A stretch of 31,561 bases of DNA from Apostichopus californicus. Its lineage: Eukaryota; Echinodermata; Holothuroidea; Aspidochirotida; Stichopodidae. The position numbers were made by a program, and so were the translations under genes. The DNA lies in contig JAIPMN010001568.1 of assembly GCA_020650975.1 (NCBI GenBank), forward strand, positions 1 to 31,561, in the 5' to 3' direction. Below, one piece after another: positions 1 to 11,289 of the stretch. The notes under the pieces are model-generated. The model searched no databases and was not told the origin of the DNA. It worked only from the letters and a program-made list of their open reading frames with translations. Numbering within the stretch: the stretch's first letter is position 1; every line of letters starts with the position of its first letter.

Positions 1-22
1 TATATATATACAAACACTTAAC

Positions 23-78
23 ACACCATTTTAGCTCCAGTGCACTGCACACCATATTAGCTCCATGGAGTGCACTGC
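23..78. repeat. Two-copy tandem duplication, 26/30-bp unit
   Basis: Copy 1 (23-48) and copy 2 (49-78) share acaccat(t/a)ttagctcc and agtgcactgc; copy 2 carries four extra bases (atgg). The window opens with a short TA dinucleotide tract just upstream. Confidence 0.8.
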
Positions 79-193
79 AGTTCTAAACAAACACAGCTCA
101 ATGTTCTCTTCTCGCCTCCAAAAGTGCAATTACTTGATAAATAGAGTCATAACGCCAGTAAATGACTTCTGCCCTGATTATGAGCAAAGTGCA

Positions 194-260
194 CTAGGCT
201 AGGGCCTGCAGCAGCAGTTCAGCCAAGGTACAAGAGGCTAGGCCTAGCGCAGCAGTTTAT
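194..260. repeat. Diverged duplication with a 12-bp perfect palindrome
   Basis: An aggctaggGCCT...gcagcagtt block occurs twice about 40 bp apart. The second copy contains the perfect palindrome GCTAGGCCTAGC at 237-248. No coding potential is visible. Confidence 0.55.
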
Positions 261-373
261 AAGAACATATTCTATCAGTTATAATTGATAGGCCCAGTAT
301 ACCTTCTGATATTTGTTCCCTTCTTGCTATTTATTGCAATAATCTGACAATTTAATTGTCCCCATTCGGGGGT

Positions 374-384
374 GGGGGGGGGGG
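374..384. repeat. G11 homopolymer
   Basis: Eleven G after an interrupted G5-T; local purine/pyrimidine context is otherwise AT-rich. Confidence 0.95.
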
Positions 385-969
385 TATGTACACAGCAAGC
401 TGCTGCAAAGGCTATGCTAGAAACCCTTGTTTCCTCTACAAACAATGAATATTTGAGTAAATTGAGTGATGATATGATATCTTTCATCCACTTTTTAAAC
501 AAAGAAATTAGGATTAGCTAAGAAGAGATGGATGTGGCTAGGAAATAAGAGGTCGATAATAATTTGATTCTCCTGAATAAGAGTGTGATATGAATTACCA
601 TGTATTAAAAGGACATACAAATAAAAGGTTACAAGAAATTATAGTAAACGCTAGAGAATAAATGCCAGTCTGTATAGGTGAATTTCAGACATGGACAAGT
701 TTCTGGAAAAGAACTTGCAGAGAGTTCATCTTGGATCAAGGATCAATAGTTGTTTCTTTCCAGTGAACTCAACTGAATTCACAGCAAGTCTTTAACAAAC
801 TGTTCAGCCTGATCAGCTAACTCAACTAAGTTTGGTAGGGGAGGCACTTTTAACTTGGAAGCATTATTTGCATAGCTTGATTATCTCTCTCCAGCAGGGG
901 GACAAACATGGATGAATCCTGTCATCAGATGACCTGCTTTTGACCCCCTAAGGTTATTTTGACTGGAAA

Positions 970-982
970 GGGGGGGGGGGGG
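970..982. repeat. G13 homopolymer
   Basis: Thirteen uninterrupted G following ctggaaa. Confidence 0.95.
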
Positions 983-1403
983 TATTAGATCGATGAAGAT
1001 TGACATTATATAACAGCAGCCAGTTTGACAGATTTGTAAGACGGCACTCCAAAACCGATGGGTATTCCGCAGTCTTATGACAGTCATTCTCTAAACTGGG
1101 TCATTTAGTATTAACTACTGCTTAAGCGACTCATGTGTGTCTGTTGTTATCAGCCCTCGAATCATATTTGTAAACATAAACATAAGCAGACAGAAAAATG
1201 TTAACTTTACATTAGTGCTAATTTACAACAACAAAAGACAATTTTTGGGGCTCAGGTTATTTCATTATGCTTCTTAGTTTTTATGATGCAACAGAATAAT
1301 CTTCACCCATATGAGAACAAAAAATATCAAAAAATCAAGTAATATTGTCACTTTCAAAGCATTGTCTCTGTATCAATGCATATGAGATATGTTCTCGCCT
1401 AAT

Positions 1404-1493
1404 TTAAAAATCCAGAAAACTAGAAATGTACTGTTGGAAATTTTTTAGCATGCTGATATGTTGCAGGTCGGTGATTTCGCACAAACCGCTGAC
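1404..1493 (-). CDS. Putative terminal exon, unknown protein
   Basis: On the minus strand a possible acceptor (ttgattcttaaag, AG complement at 1494-1495) precedes a 29-codon open frame beginning VSGLCEITDLQHISM and ending SSFLDF then TAA (complement at 1404-1406). The frame is in phase 0. The pyrimidine tract is modest and I see no AATAAA within the next few hundred bases, so a chance open frame remains quite possible. The plus strand at 1465 has a competing acceptor (gatatgttgcag) with only ten codons before a stop. I do not recognise the peptide. Confidence 0.25.
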   Translation of the reverse strand, partial: VSGLCEITDLQHISMLKNFQQYISSFLDF

Positions 1494-2093
1494 CTTTAAG
1501 AATCAAGAGATGAAGCTCAAGTGTTCTATTAACATTTGCATGACGATTGGCAAATTTCTATATTTCTCTATAAAACATATCCACAGTGAAATCAAACATA
1601 TATCGAACACACACACTACCTCTAATTATTCTGTGCTATAAAACAGAGAGAAGAGCAAATAACCATTGCATGAAAGACCACAGCCCCTGCAGTGCAAATG
1701 TCTAACTGGTGATCAAATATTGTCAGAAAGTCAAACATGTGCTCATGTGAATACATTATAAACATCTCCACGTCAACAATGAAGGATTACTGTCATAAAA
1801 ACTGTAATATAAATAGTTCATTATGGTACTGCTGGTTTCAAAGATACTGAGTCTTAACATAATTCCACATCATTAATAGAAGTAGTAATTCCTGACGTTA
1901 TTTGTCATAGCAGATTCCTGGCTGAACTTTGGTGATTCTATATATAATGTTAGCACATCATGTGAGCACTATAGCACAACTACGAATCGATTCATTACAA
2001 CCGTATCATTGTACTTATGAATCTTAAAATCGCAATCGCATCTTGATCGTATTGGAAGTCGAATTATGTACGGCATCAAAAACAGCCTGTCAG

Positions 2094-2146
2094 GACTTAT
2101 ATGAACCAGAGCGGATTTCTGTGGAAGAGGGACTTCCACTCAGATT
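2094..2146 (+). CDS. Putative internal exon, unknown protein
   Basis: The 53-bp segment lies between an acceptor-like cctgtcag and a donor-like GTAAGC. It is open in phase 0 and reads DLYEPERISVEEGLPLR, then two bases (TT). The composition, rich in acidic and proline residues, looks like real coding sequence. Its exit phase matches the terminal exon at 9158, where TT plus G gives Leu. Weaknesses are the poor pyrimidine tract before the acceptor and an alternative open reading on the minus strand across the same bases (EVPLPQKSALVHISPDRL). If real, it belongs to a plus-strand gene extending left of the window. Confidence 0.32.
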
Positions 2147-2253
2147 GTAAGCTAACTCTAATGTCCTCAGCTGGTTAAAGACTATATCAAGCCAATTAAA
2201 TTAGTCAGTATTATGAACATAATGTTAAAATTAGAGTAAACCACATAAAGAAA

Positions 2254-2264
2254 GGGGGGGGGGG
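2254..2264. repeat. G11 homopolymer
   Basis: Eleven G followed by aaggggaagg, making a purine-only stretch of about 24 bases. Confidence 0.95.
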
Positions 2265-2612
2265 AAGGGGAAGGATGGAACAGTCTGTTCAAGCAGAGCT
2301 AGGCAATGTCTAATCCAGCAAACACTCAATGTCACAGTAACCATCTTCTTTTTTCATTGTCACGCAAAAAATCTCTGAGAAATATGCTACGATGGAAACA
2401 ATCTTAAAATAGTGACGATTGTCAAGAACAAAGTCAACTCATTCAAACAACTTCCAACCAGTTTCATATTTTCTTTCTTTCTCTATATCAAAATAATGGG
2501 AAATAAATTCTTGTAGAGAGATTTTTAAGTTAGTAATGTAGGAGAAGTGCATGTTCTTATTCATTACAAGCAGCTGCTAACTAGAGGAAGCGAGTATTGG
2601 AGTATCGCTTAC

Positions 2613-2715
2613 CACGATGAGTGATCAAATCAGCCATCGTTTCCTCCAGTAAACTAACTGTTTCCCTTCTTCGGTTGACGTGACCGTAATTTTTCACAAA
2701 GTCACGCACCGGCCA
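2613..2715 (-). CDS. Putative internal exon, unknown protein
   Basis: The minus-strand open frame of 34 codons reads WPVRDFVKNYGHVNRRRE, then TVSLLEETMADLITHR, and ends one base into a codon at a good donor (CATCGTG|GTAAGCG). GC content is visibly above the flanks. The acceptor is uncertain: tttgtctgag at 2716 gives phase 0, while attacaag further upstream would extend the frame with SRCRWFKLQHLSE and give phase 1. The peptide is amphipathic and charged, suggesting a helical domain, but I cannot assign a family. It would belong to a minus-strand gene; the phase-1 acceptor would suit the exit phase of the exon at 15954-16002, but intervening exons cannot be excluded. Confidence 0.38.
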
Positions 2716-2719
2716 CTCA

Positions 2720-5700
2720 GACAAATGTTGCAGTTTAAACCAACGACATCGGGACGTTGAACATTCTTGTAATTCCAGATGACCAATCTTTAGGTAGCTT
2801 TTATGACATGACATTTGTTAAGATGTAAACTCTCCCAAAATTAGATTCATTTAACAGTCACACAGTTAGTCTAATTTCACTTCCAATAATGGAAAAGGTG
2901 CAAAGTTTGAACAATGGTGGTTCAAAATTGATTAGGTGCTTAATTAACATGACCATGAGAGGGTGGAATGCATGTGACATTTAGAATTGAAAAGAGCGAT
3001 TCATTCATTGGATACATTAATTGTATTCATATTTTGAGTCATTCCTAATTGGAGTAATTCAGTTTTATTATTAGCCCTGTAGACACATACTAAAAATCTT
3101 TTCCCAAATTTAAGCTTAATTGACTGCTTTCATGTATCTACATGCCACTGTCAATCTTTCAAGATGACATGCAAACCATTGTAATGTGTGAAAAAGATAA
3201 GGGTGGTTAACATACATACATAAAATACTGTTTGCCTGCAAAAAGTCAATGTAAAAATTAATGTAAAAAACTAAAAATGTGATTTTTAGACCAATATAGA
3301 CATATTTTTCATACAAAAATGTCACAATCACAGACATTTTTTATGGCAAACTTGGCAGCAGGTACATGAGCAGCTGGTTTGCTTGTAAACTTTGAAGAAA
3401 TTATGAAGGTTTTACTCAACACCCTATCGTCCTTTATTAGGCTATTGGGTATTATATGCTCCAATTGCGAAGAGAGTGCCCAGCATTACTTACATCCTTT
3501 GCTATATAAAAGCATCTGTCATTAAGCAAAACAACTTTTTTTTTATCTTAAAATATCTATAAACATTTTCACCAATATGAAAAATTAAATTGTCATTGTT
3601 TAAGTATACAAAAATTAAGAATGGAAGTGTTCACCTAACAAGATCGTAAATTACAGATGTCATAATGAATCATAGTTGATGGAAATAATAAACATCCTTA
3701 TTAAAACTTTACTGATCGCAATGCACCAATTTATTTTTTAACCTAGACTCAGGAAATGATCATTCATTTGGAGTAGAATATTCTACATATTAACCCACAT
3801 AGCTGGCAGATATGGTAGCTCCTCAACTGAATAAAACCGCATCAGAATTTATTGTCATAACTCTAAACAAGGTTATAAAAGTGAATGCTTTGCAAAGCAG
3901 AGCATCAAATAACCAGTTTCAGCCCCAAAATAATGCCCCAAAACATGGCTGCTATTGTCAAACCAGAAATAACTTTCTATATAATTGCTTTCCCTCATAT
4001 TTCACGATATTTGGTACAGTATTCAAAAATAAGCATGTATTCAGATTTTCAGACACACCACGTCCAATCAAACACTGACACAGAATATAGAAGAATGGTC
4101 TTCACTTGTATTTCAAATGAAATTAAAGCGAGGGAGAGAACAGCGTCAAGCAAAATAATGAAGTGGAAAATACTTTCATATTCAATGAACCAAACTGCTT
4201 TAGAAAAAGTAGAACAACCCTTCCCCCAAAAATTTTAATTTAACCCATCATTAATACAACATAGACAACCAAGGCAATACAAAAGAGAAATAAATATGAG
4301 GAGGAGGTCATGTACTACCAAATAATAACTAAATTCTATCGGCCTATTTACTCTGTAACCAATACAGTATCATTAAATGTGATTACTTTGAACAACGAAT
4401 GACAAGTTTCATTGGTTGAATAATAAAATGCATTTCATGTGTTTTTTTTTTTTCATTACAATTTGACTTGACAAAGAGCCACTCTCTCACAAGACAAACT
4501 AATGTAATTATGTTTTTTTAGTTCTCTAGAATATAAATTTGGGGTTCTTGTCAACAAGCTGCAAGTAAAACATAACTAGGATATATAGCTCCCATAACAT
4601 ATTCATTGTTATATCATGTCCACATTTTTTTTATTTATATATATATATATTTATATCTTGGCTGTCAGAATGTGTTATATTGACCTATTTTTTCTCCTCG
4701 CCCTATGTATGACTCAACTGACTTTTCTCGGTTTTCTATTTCATCTCCATCTCATTTTTTTCAATCTCCCCCCCCTCCCTTTTCTTTTTTTCTCCCAGGT
4801 ATTCCTTATGCTTTAACTACCATTCAAATCCTTAATTAAATTCTGGCTCGGAGAGTGCAAACACCCAGCTCAACTGGTCATGATATCGTCTCTGACACCA
4901 ACTGACCACAGAAAACTCTACAAATCCGGAAATTATATCTACTCGGTACTAGAGCAAAAGCTGCATTTTGCAGCACACAGTATACTGTGCCTTGTAACAG
5001 TACACAAACTTGTACATATTTTTGGATTATTCAGTGGAAAATCAAGAAGATGAGGAAAGAGTACAATTGCAAAGTGTTTTTTTTTTCTTCTTCAATTTTC
5101 AACTGAATGACTGATACAAAAGAAGAATAACGTCTGTTTAAGCCATGTAATCAACTTTAAATTGTTAACGATTTATGTAAGCACTAAAATTATACATAAG
5201 ATTAAGACAAGATTAAGATATTATTTCATCATAAGATTTATCATCTAAACTATGGATTTTAGAACGGAATACTGTACATCTTTTGGTTTCCCATGAACGT
5301 AGCAGTTTTACATTTCAGGACGATGCTTGCTACACAAACCGAAAGAAACTCTGTTGATATGAAACAGGAAGTGTTTGCCAGTTAGATATTGGCAAGTACA
5401 ATAGTTATGGTGTATAGTCAATAAAACCTCACCGTGCAGATTTAATTTTTACGAACATTTCATATTCATTAGCGTCGGATGAATTACAGCTTGGTGATGC
5501 AACGGTTAACCGACAAGTCCTGCTGGGTAACTGCAAACATCACACTAAGTGAACTAACATACAATAACAATGGCATTGGTCTATGGCTATGCTTTCTACT
5601 GCAATATGGTTTCATTGAAATTTATACTCTCCTACCCTTTTACCAAAATGAACAAATTCGATGGAGACTTATGGAAAATAGTTGTGCACCTCTTGCCCAA

Positions 5701-6120
5701 GCACCACAATACTAACAACAGCTCTTCTTCTGTTAATAAGATACAAACTCAGTGCCAGCCACATAATATATATAAGAGTATTACCAAACAATTTTGTTGG
5801 TTACTTATACTTACTAACTTTATTCTCAGTGAATTAGTTTAAGTGTGCCGGAATGGTAATTACTGTTTCACTCAAAATAAATGTGTCTGTCAGCATTAAG
5901 AATGAAACTTTTTTTAGCTCTGCAGGCCTCCAAATACTTTCATGGTGAATTACACATAAACCAAAGCCTAGTTTGCATATCAGGGTGGAGTCTGTGGTTT
6001 GGCTGCTTAACTGGTACAGGTATAATTGCCTGCCAATTTGGCCTGATTTTCTTTCGAGGACATTAACAGAGAAATTACAAGCATTGGGGTCTGGAACAAA
6101 TGGCATTATAATAAACTTTG
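2720..6120. other. Noncoding stretch, no gene recognised
   Basis: AT-rich sequence with several 60-115 codon open frames at 3116-4238 and 5479-6106 that lack convincing splice borders or protein-like composition. It includes an (AT)n/TTTATA tract near 4637-4655, a T12 run near 4441 and a long pyrimidine tract ending in ctcccag at 4799. Best read as intron or intergenic DNA. Confidence 0.6.
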
Positions 6121-6122
6121 TG

Positions 6123-6214
6123 AACCAAATAGGAGGTTGAATTCGGTAACTATAGCAACTTCAGTTAACCAGATGGGAGGTTGAATATGGTCACTATAGC
6201 AACTGGAGTGAACC
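6123..6214. repeat. 44-bp tandem duplication
   Basis: Two copies start at 6123 and 6167, each running aacca(a/g)at(a/g)ggaggttgaat...ctatagcaact. A third copy begins at 6211 (aaccataacag) but degenerates; a related stretch with aatatggtcat and aactcaagttaacc continues to about 6290. Confidence 0.8.
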
Positions 6215-7523
6215 ATAACAGTATGTCTATATACAAAATAGTAATAATTTAATATGGTCATTAATTATGTACAGTAACTCAAGTTAACCTTGTAAAGTGA
6301 AATATGCATTATGTTACTACCGAAACTTTGGGGGAACCTGATGGGGAGTGTATTATGGCTATGTATATATGTTAAATACTGAAATGCATTCAGAACATGT
6401 AAATAAGTATTTCCAAGCATGTACACGGACATGATTTAAAAGAAAATTCAGTTTGGACAATCTACTCCGAGATTTTCTGATGATTTGTCGTACTTGAACA
6501 TTTGGATATCTGTCCTGTTACATTCTTACAGGTATTAAAACTGTGCGAATGACCAACTACGACCTTCTCGACCCACATATATACTCTGGGAGATTTTGCA
6601 GCTATTTCGGGTGTTAAAGTGTACACTTGGGCGCAATGGCATTTGACGGTCTGCTCCTGATGTATATACACCCAGGCCTTCTGGCACTGTACCAGGTCGT
6701 GCACTTTCCAAAATTTCTAGAAATCAATACCGACGACCGAAGACAGAATGGTGAAGTATAACTTGGTGGGTTTCCGTTGAGAATAAAAACGACACGTGGA
6801 AAAAATAACAACTAAACTAGAAAAAATGAAATTGCCAATCATTGCTCATTGCTATCGAATATAAGAATTTACTTTGGACTATTTACTGGTCTGAACTGGA
6901 ATGTTGGAGGTACGTTCTGACTTGGATTGCAAAACTTGAAGAAGAGTGTTTGTTTTAGGACCATCATGGTATGGAAAAATGAATGAATATTTAAGGATCT
7001 GACCATATATATAACAGAATAGTAGCACAAAGACATCTCTCTCAATACAGCAGAGGATTTCCTACTGAATTAAATTGCTACATGCCTTTATATACTGCAT
7101 TAATGATGCACAGTACTCCCATATGTACTTCAGTGCATACCTAAACCTATATACCTAACTCTTCTGATTAGAATACATGTAAAGTACATATATAATAATG
7201 CCATCATTATATTAAACCCTACAGCAGGTCATTAATCTCAATCACATATCCAACATGTATGTCTTTGGTAGGACAAGCTAGCTCATCACCAGATCTGAGA
7301 GCTATGATTATACCCATGAAGAACTGAGTCAAAACTCAGAATAACCCTGCACCAGATTTCTTTTGGTATTAATCAACAGAAAGTTTCCTTATGTTGTTCA
7401 GGAAACTACTGATGCTGTAGGCCAATTATTGTAATCGAGGCAGCTTTAAAACAAGGATTCCTGCTTCCTGAAATGACCATTACTTAAGTAATTCTTTCAT
7501 CAAGATACAACACCACCCCTCCT

Positions 7524-7535
7524 CCCCCCCCCCCC
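7524..7535. repeat. C12 homopolymer
   Basis: Twelve C within a longer pyrimidine tract (7513-7540). Confidence 0.95.
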
Positions 7536-8189
7536 TCTTTGATGGTTTGGCCGATTTCCTTCCTGTGTTTACTGTAGTCAAATTCCCACTTCCCAGTTTT
7601 AACAAACTTGCTAGCAAAGAGAAAAACATTGTTCCGTTTATCGAGTAACTGTATCCATAGATCGTCAAATGATGATAAGTTTGTAAGATGCCAGTATAAT
7701 TATGCTACAGATTACACACGACAACCGGGTCTTGCTGGCCATAAACGTGCCATTTACATAATCAGAAAGATTTTATGTTCAGTTTCTCTGTTAATTTTGT
7801 TATTGACATCATGCATTAGTCATCATCTTACTGTACATATGACTTTATTTCGATTACCTTTCATCTTTTACAAATCTACAAGCATGCAGATATCTACTAT
7901 AAGTACTGTAAAATCTTGAATGAAAGATAACCCCATACATGCTTTCTAATGAACTCTACTACGTTCTATAGATAGATTATGCCAAAGCACTATATTTAAC
8001 TTGAAACATATATATTCTTACTGGCATTTATATTTAAATTCCAGTTAGTTGGGTAAAGCAATTTGCAGGTTTTTCAATTTTGTTTTCAGCCCACAGTTGT
8101 CAATGATTACTATTATATTCTTTTCTTACATGTTTTTAAGATTATCTTCTTGGAGGGGCAAAAAGAGGGAGAGAAGCAGAAGGGAGTAT

Positions 8190-8201
8190 GGGGGGGGGGG
8201 G
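8190..8201. repeat. G12 homopolymer
   Basis: Twelve G within a purine-rich tract spanning about 8153-8215. Confidence 0.95.
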
Positions 8202-9157
8202 AGGGACAGGGAGGTTGATTCATCTTACACTCTTAATTACACAACTCACACCATCATGATATTATGGGACAAACATTAGCCTCTGCACTGTAATGGAATG
8301 ACAAGAAGGTTTGCAATAAAATCCTTGGCTATTTTATCCAGTTAGTCAGTGTCTGCCATCTTTCATTCACTATAAATGCTGATTGACAAATAAAAGTCAC
8401 AGCAACATCTTAATTGTTTCACTCAAGCCAATACGTGTTTGCTGATGAAAGAAATTTATTTCTTTTGCCCTTATGGGGTGAACGATTTACCGTAAAATCA
8501 CTGTGACCGCCTATGTCAGCATGTTCATTACACAAATGTAAAAAAAATAGTCTACACATGCATTTTGATTTATTTTTTTAAGATTTTTACAATTCTACAG
8601 AGGAAATGTCTGAAAACACTTGCGTATTCATTGCAATGGAAGGAAATGACACAATTTAGAAAGCTACATCGGTAAGACCGAGAGAAAGATACAAGAGCAG
8701 GGACTTAAGACAGGCTAGCCATAAAAGTAAAATGATCCTAAGCCTAACGGTCCTAACAGAAAAAGAAAAGAGATTGGCGCATGATCTGTTGGGCGGGGCT
8801 TGCAAATTTTGATTGAAGTTTGTAGAATCTACAGATTCGTTAATAAATCTGGCGAATTTTATTCAGCTCAAAATTTTTAACGACAGATAACTCAAAAAAA
8901 ATAATGAATATTGATATGAAAATTGCATAGAACGGTGTCATTTTCAGTGAACTTTTAGTGCAGTAAGCTGGAGAGGTCAAAGTTTAAATTTGGCAAACAT
9001 GTACGGAGACTTTAAGTAAACGGACATCCTTCTGATGTACTACTGACGGAGCTGCATACTGCATACCTACAGTACCTACACTGCGTATCCACCATACTAC
9101 CTATACAGCTGTATGCTATGAACTTGGCGACATATATTCTCTTTAACTCTTTTCCAG

Positions 9158-9257
9158 GCCCACGGGTTATTTACTCCACGACATTGCTAAAGTTGAATAT
9201 AACCGCAGGGATCCTATTTTTCAAGATGAATATGAACACGATAGTTATCTGCTTTAA
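9158..9257 (+). CDS. Putative terminal coding exon, unknown protein
   Basis: A strong acceptor (tctctttaactcttttccag, AG at 9156-9157) opens a frame whose first base completes a codon. It then encodes 32 residues starting PTGYLLHDIAKVEYNRRD, continuing PIFQDEYEHDSYLL, and stopping at TAA (9255-9257). The acidic, tyrosine-rich tail resembles a cytoplasmic C-terminus, but I do not recognise the family. An AATAAA lies about 260 bp downstream, consistent with a 3' UTR. The other two frames are less convincing: one stops early, the other is hydrophobic and low in complexity. The entry phase matches the exit of the exon at 2094-2146. There is no good donor in the exon, which supports a terminal role. 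Confidence 0.45.
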
Positions 9258-9473
9258 CAAAGAAACCTCTTTTAACTCCCCTTTTTCATTTTGCACATTA
9301 TTTGGCAAATCACAAGATCATTACTCCCCTCGACGACTGGAAGGCCCGACATAGGTCAAGATATTCCGAGAGTTAAAGAGCTGCTTGCTTCAAATACAGA
9401 TTAGAGATAATCAACAGTCTGTTACTCTATGATGTTATAGCAGTACAGTTTCATGGTGTATCATGTGTGTGTC

Positions 9474-9492
9474 GGGGGGGGGGGTGGGGGGG
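9474..9492. repeat. G11-T-G7 run
   Basis: An interrupted G tract preceded by a short TG stretch (gtgtgtgtc); it falls within the proposed 3' UTR of the exon ending at 9257. Confidence 0.9.
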
Positions 9493-9515
9493 AGCTGTCA
9501 AATAGCTTGTGGCTT

Positions 9516-9521
9516 AATAAA
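9516..9521 (+). promoter_or_regulatory. Candidate poly(A) signal AATAAA
   Basis: A canonical hexamer in ggcttAATAAAgccc, followed by a GT/T-rich atatgtgtccttgctt about 15 bp later, the usual layout of a metazoan cleavage site. It gains weight only because it follows the stop at 9257; lone AATAAA motifs are common in AT-rich DNA. Confidence 0.4.
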
Positions 9522-9539
9522 GCCCTCTCAATATGTGTC

Positions 9540-10919
9540 CTTGCTTAACATCATTGTTAATAGCCCCATCCAATGTAAGTGAACCCTGATCAAACGTACT
9601 TCCTACAATACAAGTCGAGAGTGATGATCTGTAGTTTCAGGATAGGGAGGACTTCTGCTTCTTATCTTATTCACGAGGATCATTAAGATGGAATAATAGT
9701 TTTGTTGTTGGTTAGATCTATCCGGCTACATTGAAACTTAACATTTCTGAAGATAATTTTTTTTTTTTTTTAAATCCAGAGCATCTTAGAATGTATCAGG
9801 AGTTGTAGGGCAGCCATACTATTTATGCGGTCCCATACATCGTATGCTGACTGTCTTTTTAATATATTAAAATTTCCTATAATAGGGCACAATTAATAGA
9901 AGGGTATGGTTATACTTATCATAAGTCACAATTACCTTTATTTTTATCTTACAAAACATTAGTAGAGATCTCACACCACAATCATCTGAATATTTTACAG
10001 TTATTGCCAAATTATGGGTTAAAGTGGTCTCCCTTTAAGCCTACGATTATCCCCTTTTTTTTACTGAAGTAAGTGAAAATAATACAAGTTGCCCGGAAAA
10101 AACATAAAATAAGAGACGAAATGTAAAGGAAATCCTGAAAGTGAAAACGTGGTTATGTGACCGAGTCCAGGAACTAGATGGCCCTATCCTTAGGGGGAGA
10201 GAGGACCTTACAGGTACATGTAAGCCTTGAATACAATACAGATAATCAAATGGGAGTATGAAATTACAGGCAAAATCACAATCTGGAAAAGAAATGAAAA
10301 AGAATTAACTATTCCAGATGCTATGGATTGAGGGAAGAATTCCATCTAGGATAATTATCTGCAGATGTCAGTAGATGGTTCGAGTCAGCTTTAATCATTA
10401 AATTGTATGAAAATCAAGCTAATAATTGTTGAAGGGGGGGGAAAAAAAGCACTTAAATTTCCATCTGTCATTTTTGGAAAAGGAAACACATACCTTACAT
10501 TCTAACATTACACACCTTAACGTTGGTGAACACCTGGTAACATATCTTTGCTTGTTACAATGCAAATTGTGAAGTTAAACATTGAAAATAGTCCTCTTTT
10601 CATCTCAAACGTGTGTAACATTATGTCCTTGGCCAACAAGATCACCCGGTATAACAGATTTATCCAGATGGCAACCTAATTTAAGGGCTAATGTGGCAGC
10701 TTAGGATTATTATCTTTTGTCCAAGAATGACAATAAAGCTCTCGACATGTTTCCTTTTTCAATGCATTGGTATAAACAACAATGAGAAAACGTGAACCAG
10801 AAATAGAACATTGGTGTCACAGACTCATGTCTTCACGTACTTAGGAAGTCATTATTTAGAGCAAAATTTAGTACTGAATACTTGAGAGACTGCCTACAAC
10901 ACACATACACACGATATGA
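9540..10919. other. Mostly noncoding stretch
   Basis: Includes a T14 run near 9757, a G8 run at 10434 and one exon-like minus-strand segment listed separately. Otherwise I see nothing. Confidence 0.5.
10212..10282 (-). CDS. Weak exon candidate, hydrophobic segment
   Basis: On the minus strand a very strong acceptor (attctttttcatttcttttccag) opens 23 codons of hydrophobic residues, IVILPVISYSHLIICIVFK, followed by a donor-like CCT|GTAAGG; reading through would stop at once. The residues could form a membrane span, but AT-rich noncoding DNA often reads as hydrophobic sequence. No neighbour exon with a matching phase was identified. Confidence 0.2.
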
Positions 10920-11265
10920 GACCTCATTGCCTACCTGTATGATAGATACAGATGATCAGTCCTAAGACTGCTTTCAATACATGCAGTATGTTAGGCCACA
11001 TTGCCTTCATTAGCATATACCCTATTGATCAGAGGAGTTGTCCACTCTGTACTCAAACATTAAGTATGGCAGACCTATCTATATATCCCATTCATCAGAC
11101 ACTGGTCAGTCTGCTCACCAATTCCATTTGGTGGACCTCATTGCCTACCTATAGCATACATCCTATTGAGCTGAGTCCAGCCTATTCCCAACACATATAA
11201 TATAGCAGACCTGTCCATATCATATATATCCAATTGATCAGTCCAGCTTGTTCACAATCCATACA
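10920..11265. repeat. Degenerate tandem array, five 57-78-bp units
   Basis: Units start near 10920, 10994, 11072, 11134 and 11208, most with gacct or ggccac followed by cattgcc or similar, then a ccta/cattgatcag core and a variable tail. Two units share gacctcattgcctacct almost exactly. Divergence is high, so the array is old. Confidence 0.55.
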
Positions 11266-11289
11266 AACGTTTACTGTTCAAATGTATGG

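Larger units (their letters stand above)
6300..9100. other. Noncoding stretch with low-complexity patches
   Basis: No exon I trust. At 6462-6811 the minus strand is open and somewhat richer in CpG, but no splice borders frame it. An acceptor-like attttgttttcag at 8089 leads into an open frame (PTVVNDYYYILF) that soon runs into a purine-rich low-complexity tract. A tac/acc-rich patch covers 9040-9110. Confidence 0.5.

Noticed and set aside
530..680. Two good minus-strand acceptors (cttatttcctag, tttattctctag)
   Set aside because: They lead only to short AT-rich frames without donors or poly(A) signals.
3482..3530. Donor-like GTAAGTAA on the minus strand
   Set aside because: The only exon it could close is about 22 bp with a weak acceptor and no partner.
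3812..4238. Two overlapping plus-strand open frames of 88 and 117 codons
   Set aside because: No splice borders, AT-driven composition and mutual overlap; expected by chance.
4616..4816. Open frame and strong acceptor-like tract ending ctcccag
   Set aside because: The frame is low-complexity (TATA and pyrimidine tracts), and after the acceptor every frame stops within about a dozen codons.
6462..6811. Overlapping minus-strand open frames with CpG enrichment
   Set aside because: No acceptor or donor bounds them and no family pattern is visible.
8089..8279. Plus-strand acceptor and open frame PTVVNDYYYILF...
   Set aside because: The frame runs into a purine-rich low-complexity tract and a G12 run with no donor.
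10372..10390. ggttcgagtcag resembling a tRNA/SINE B box
   Set aside because: No A box or cloverleaf can be formed upstream.
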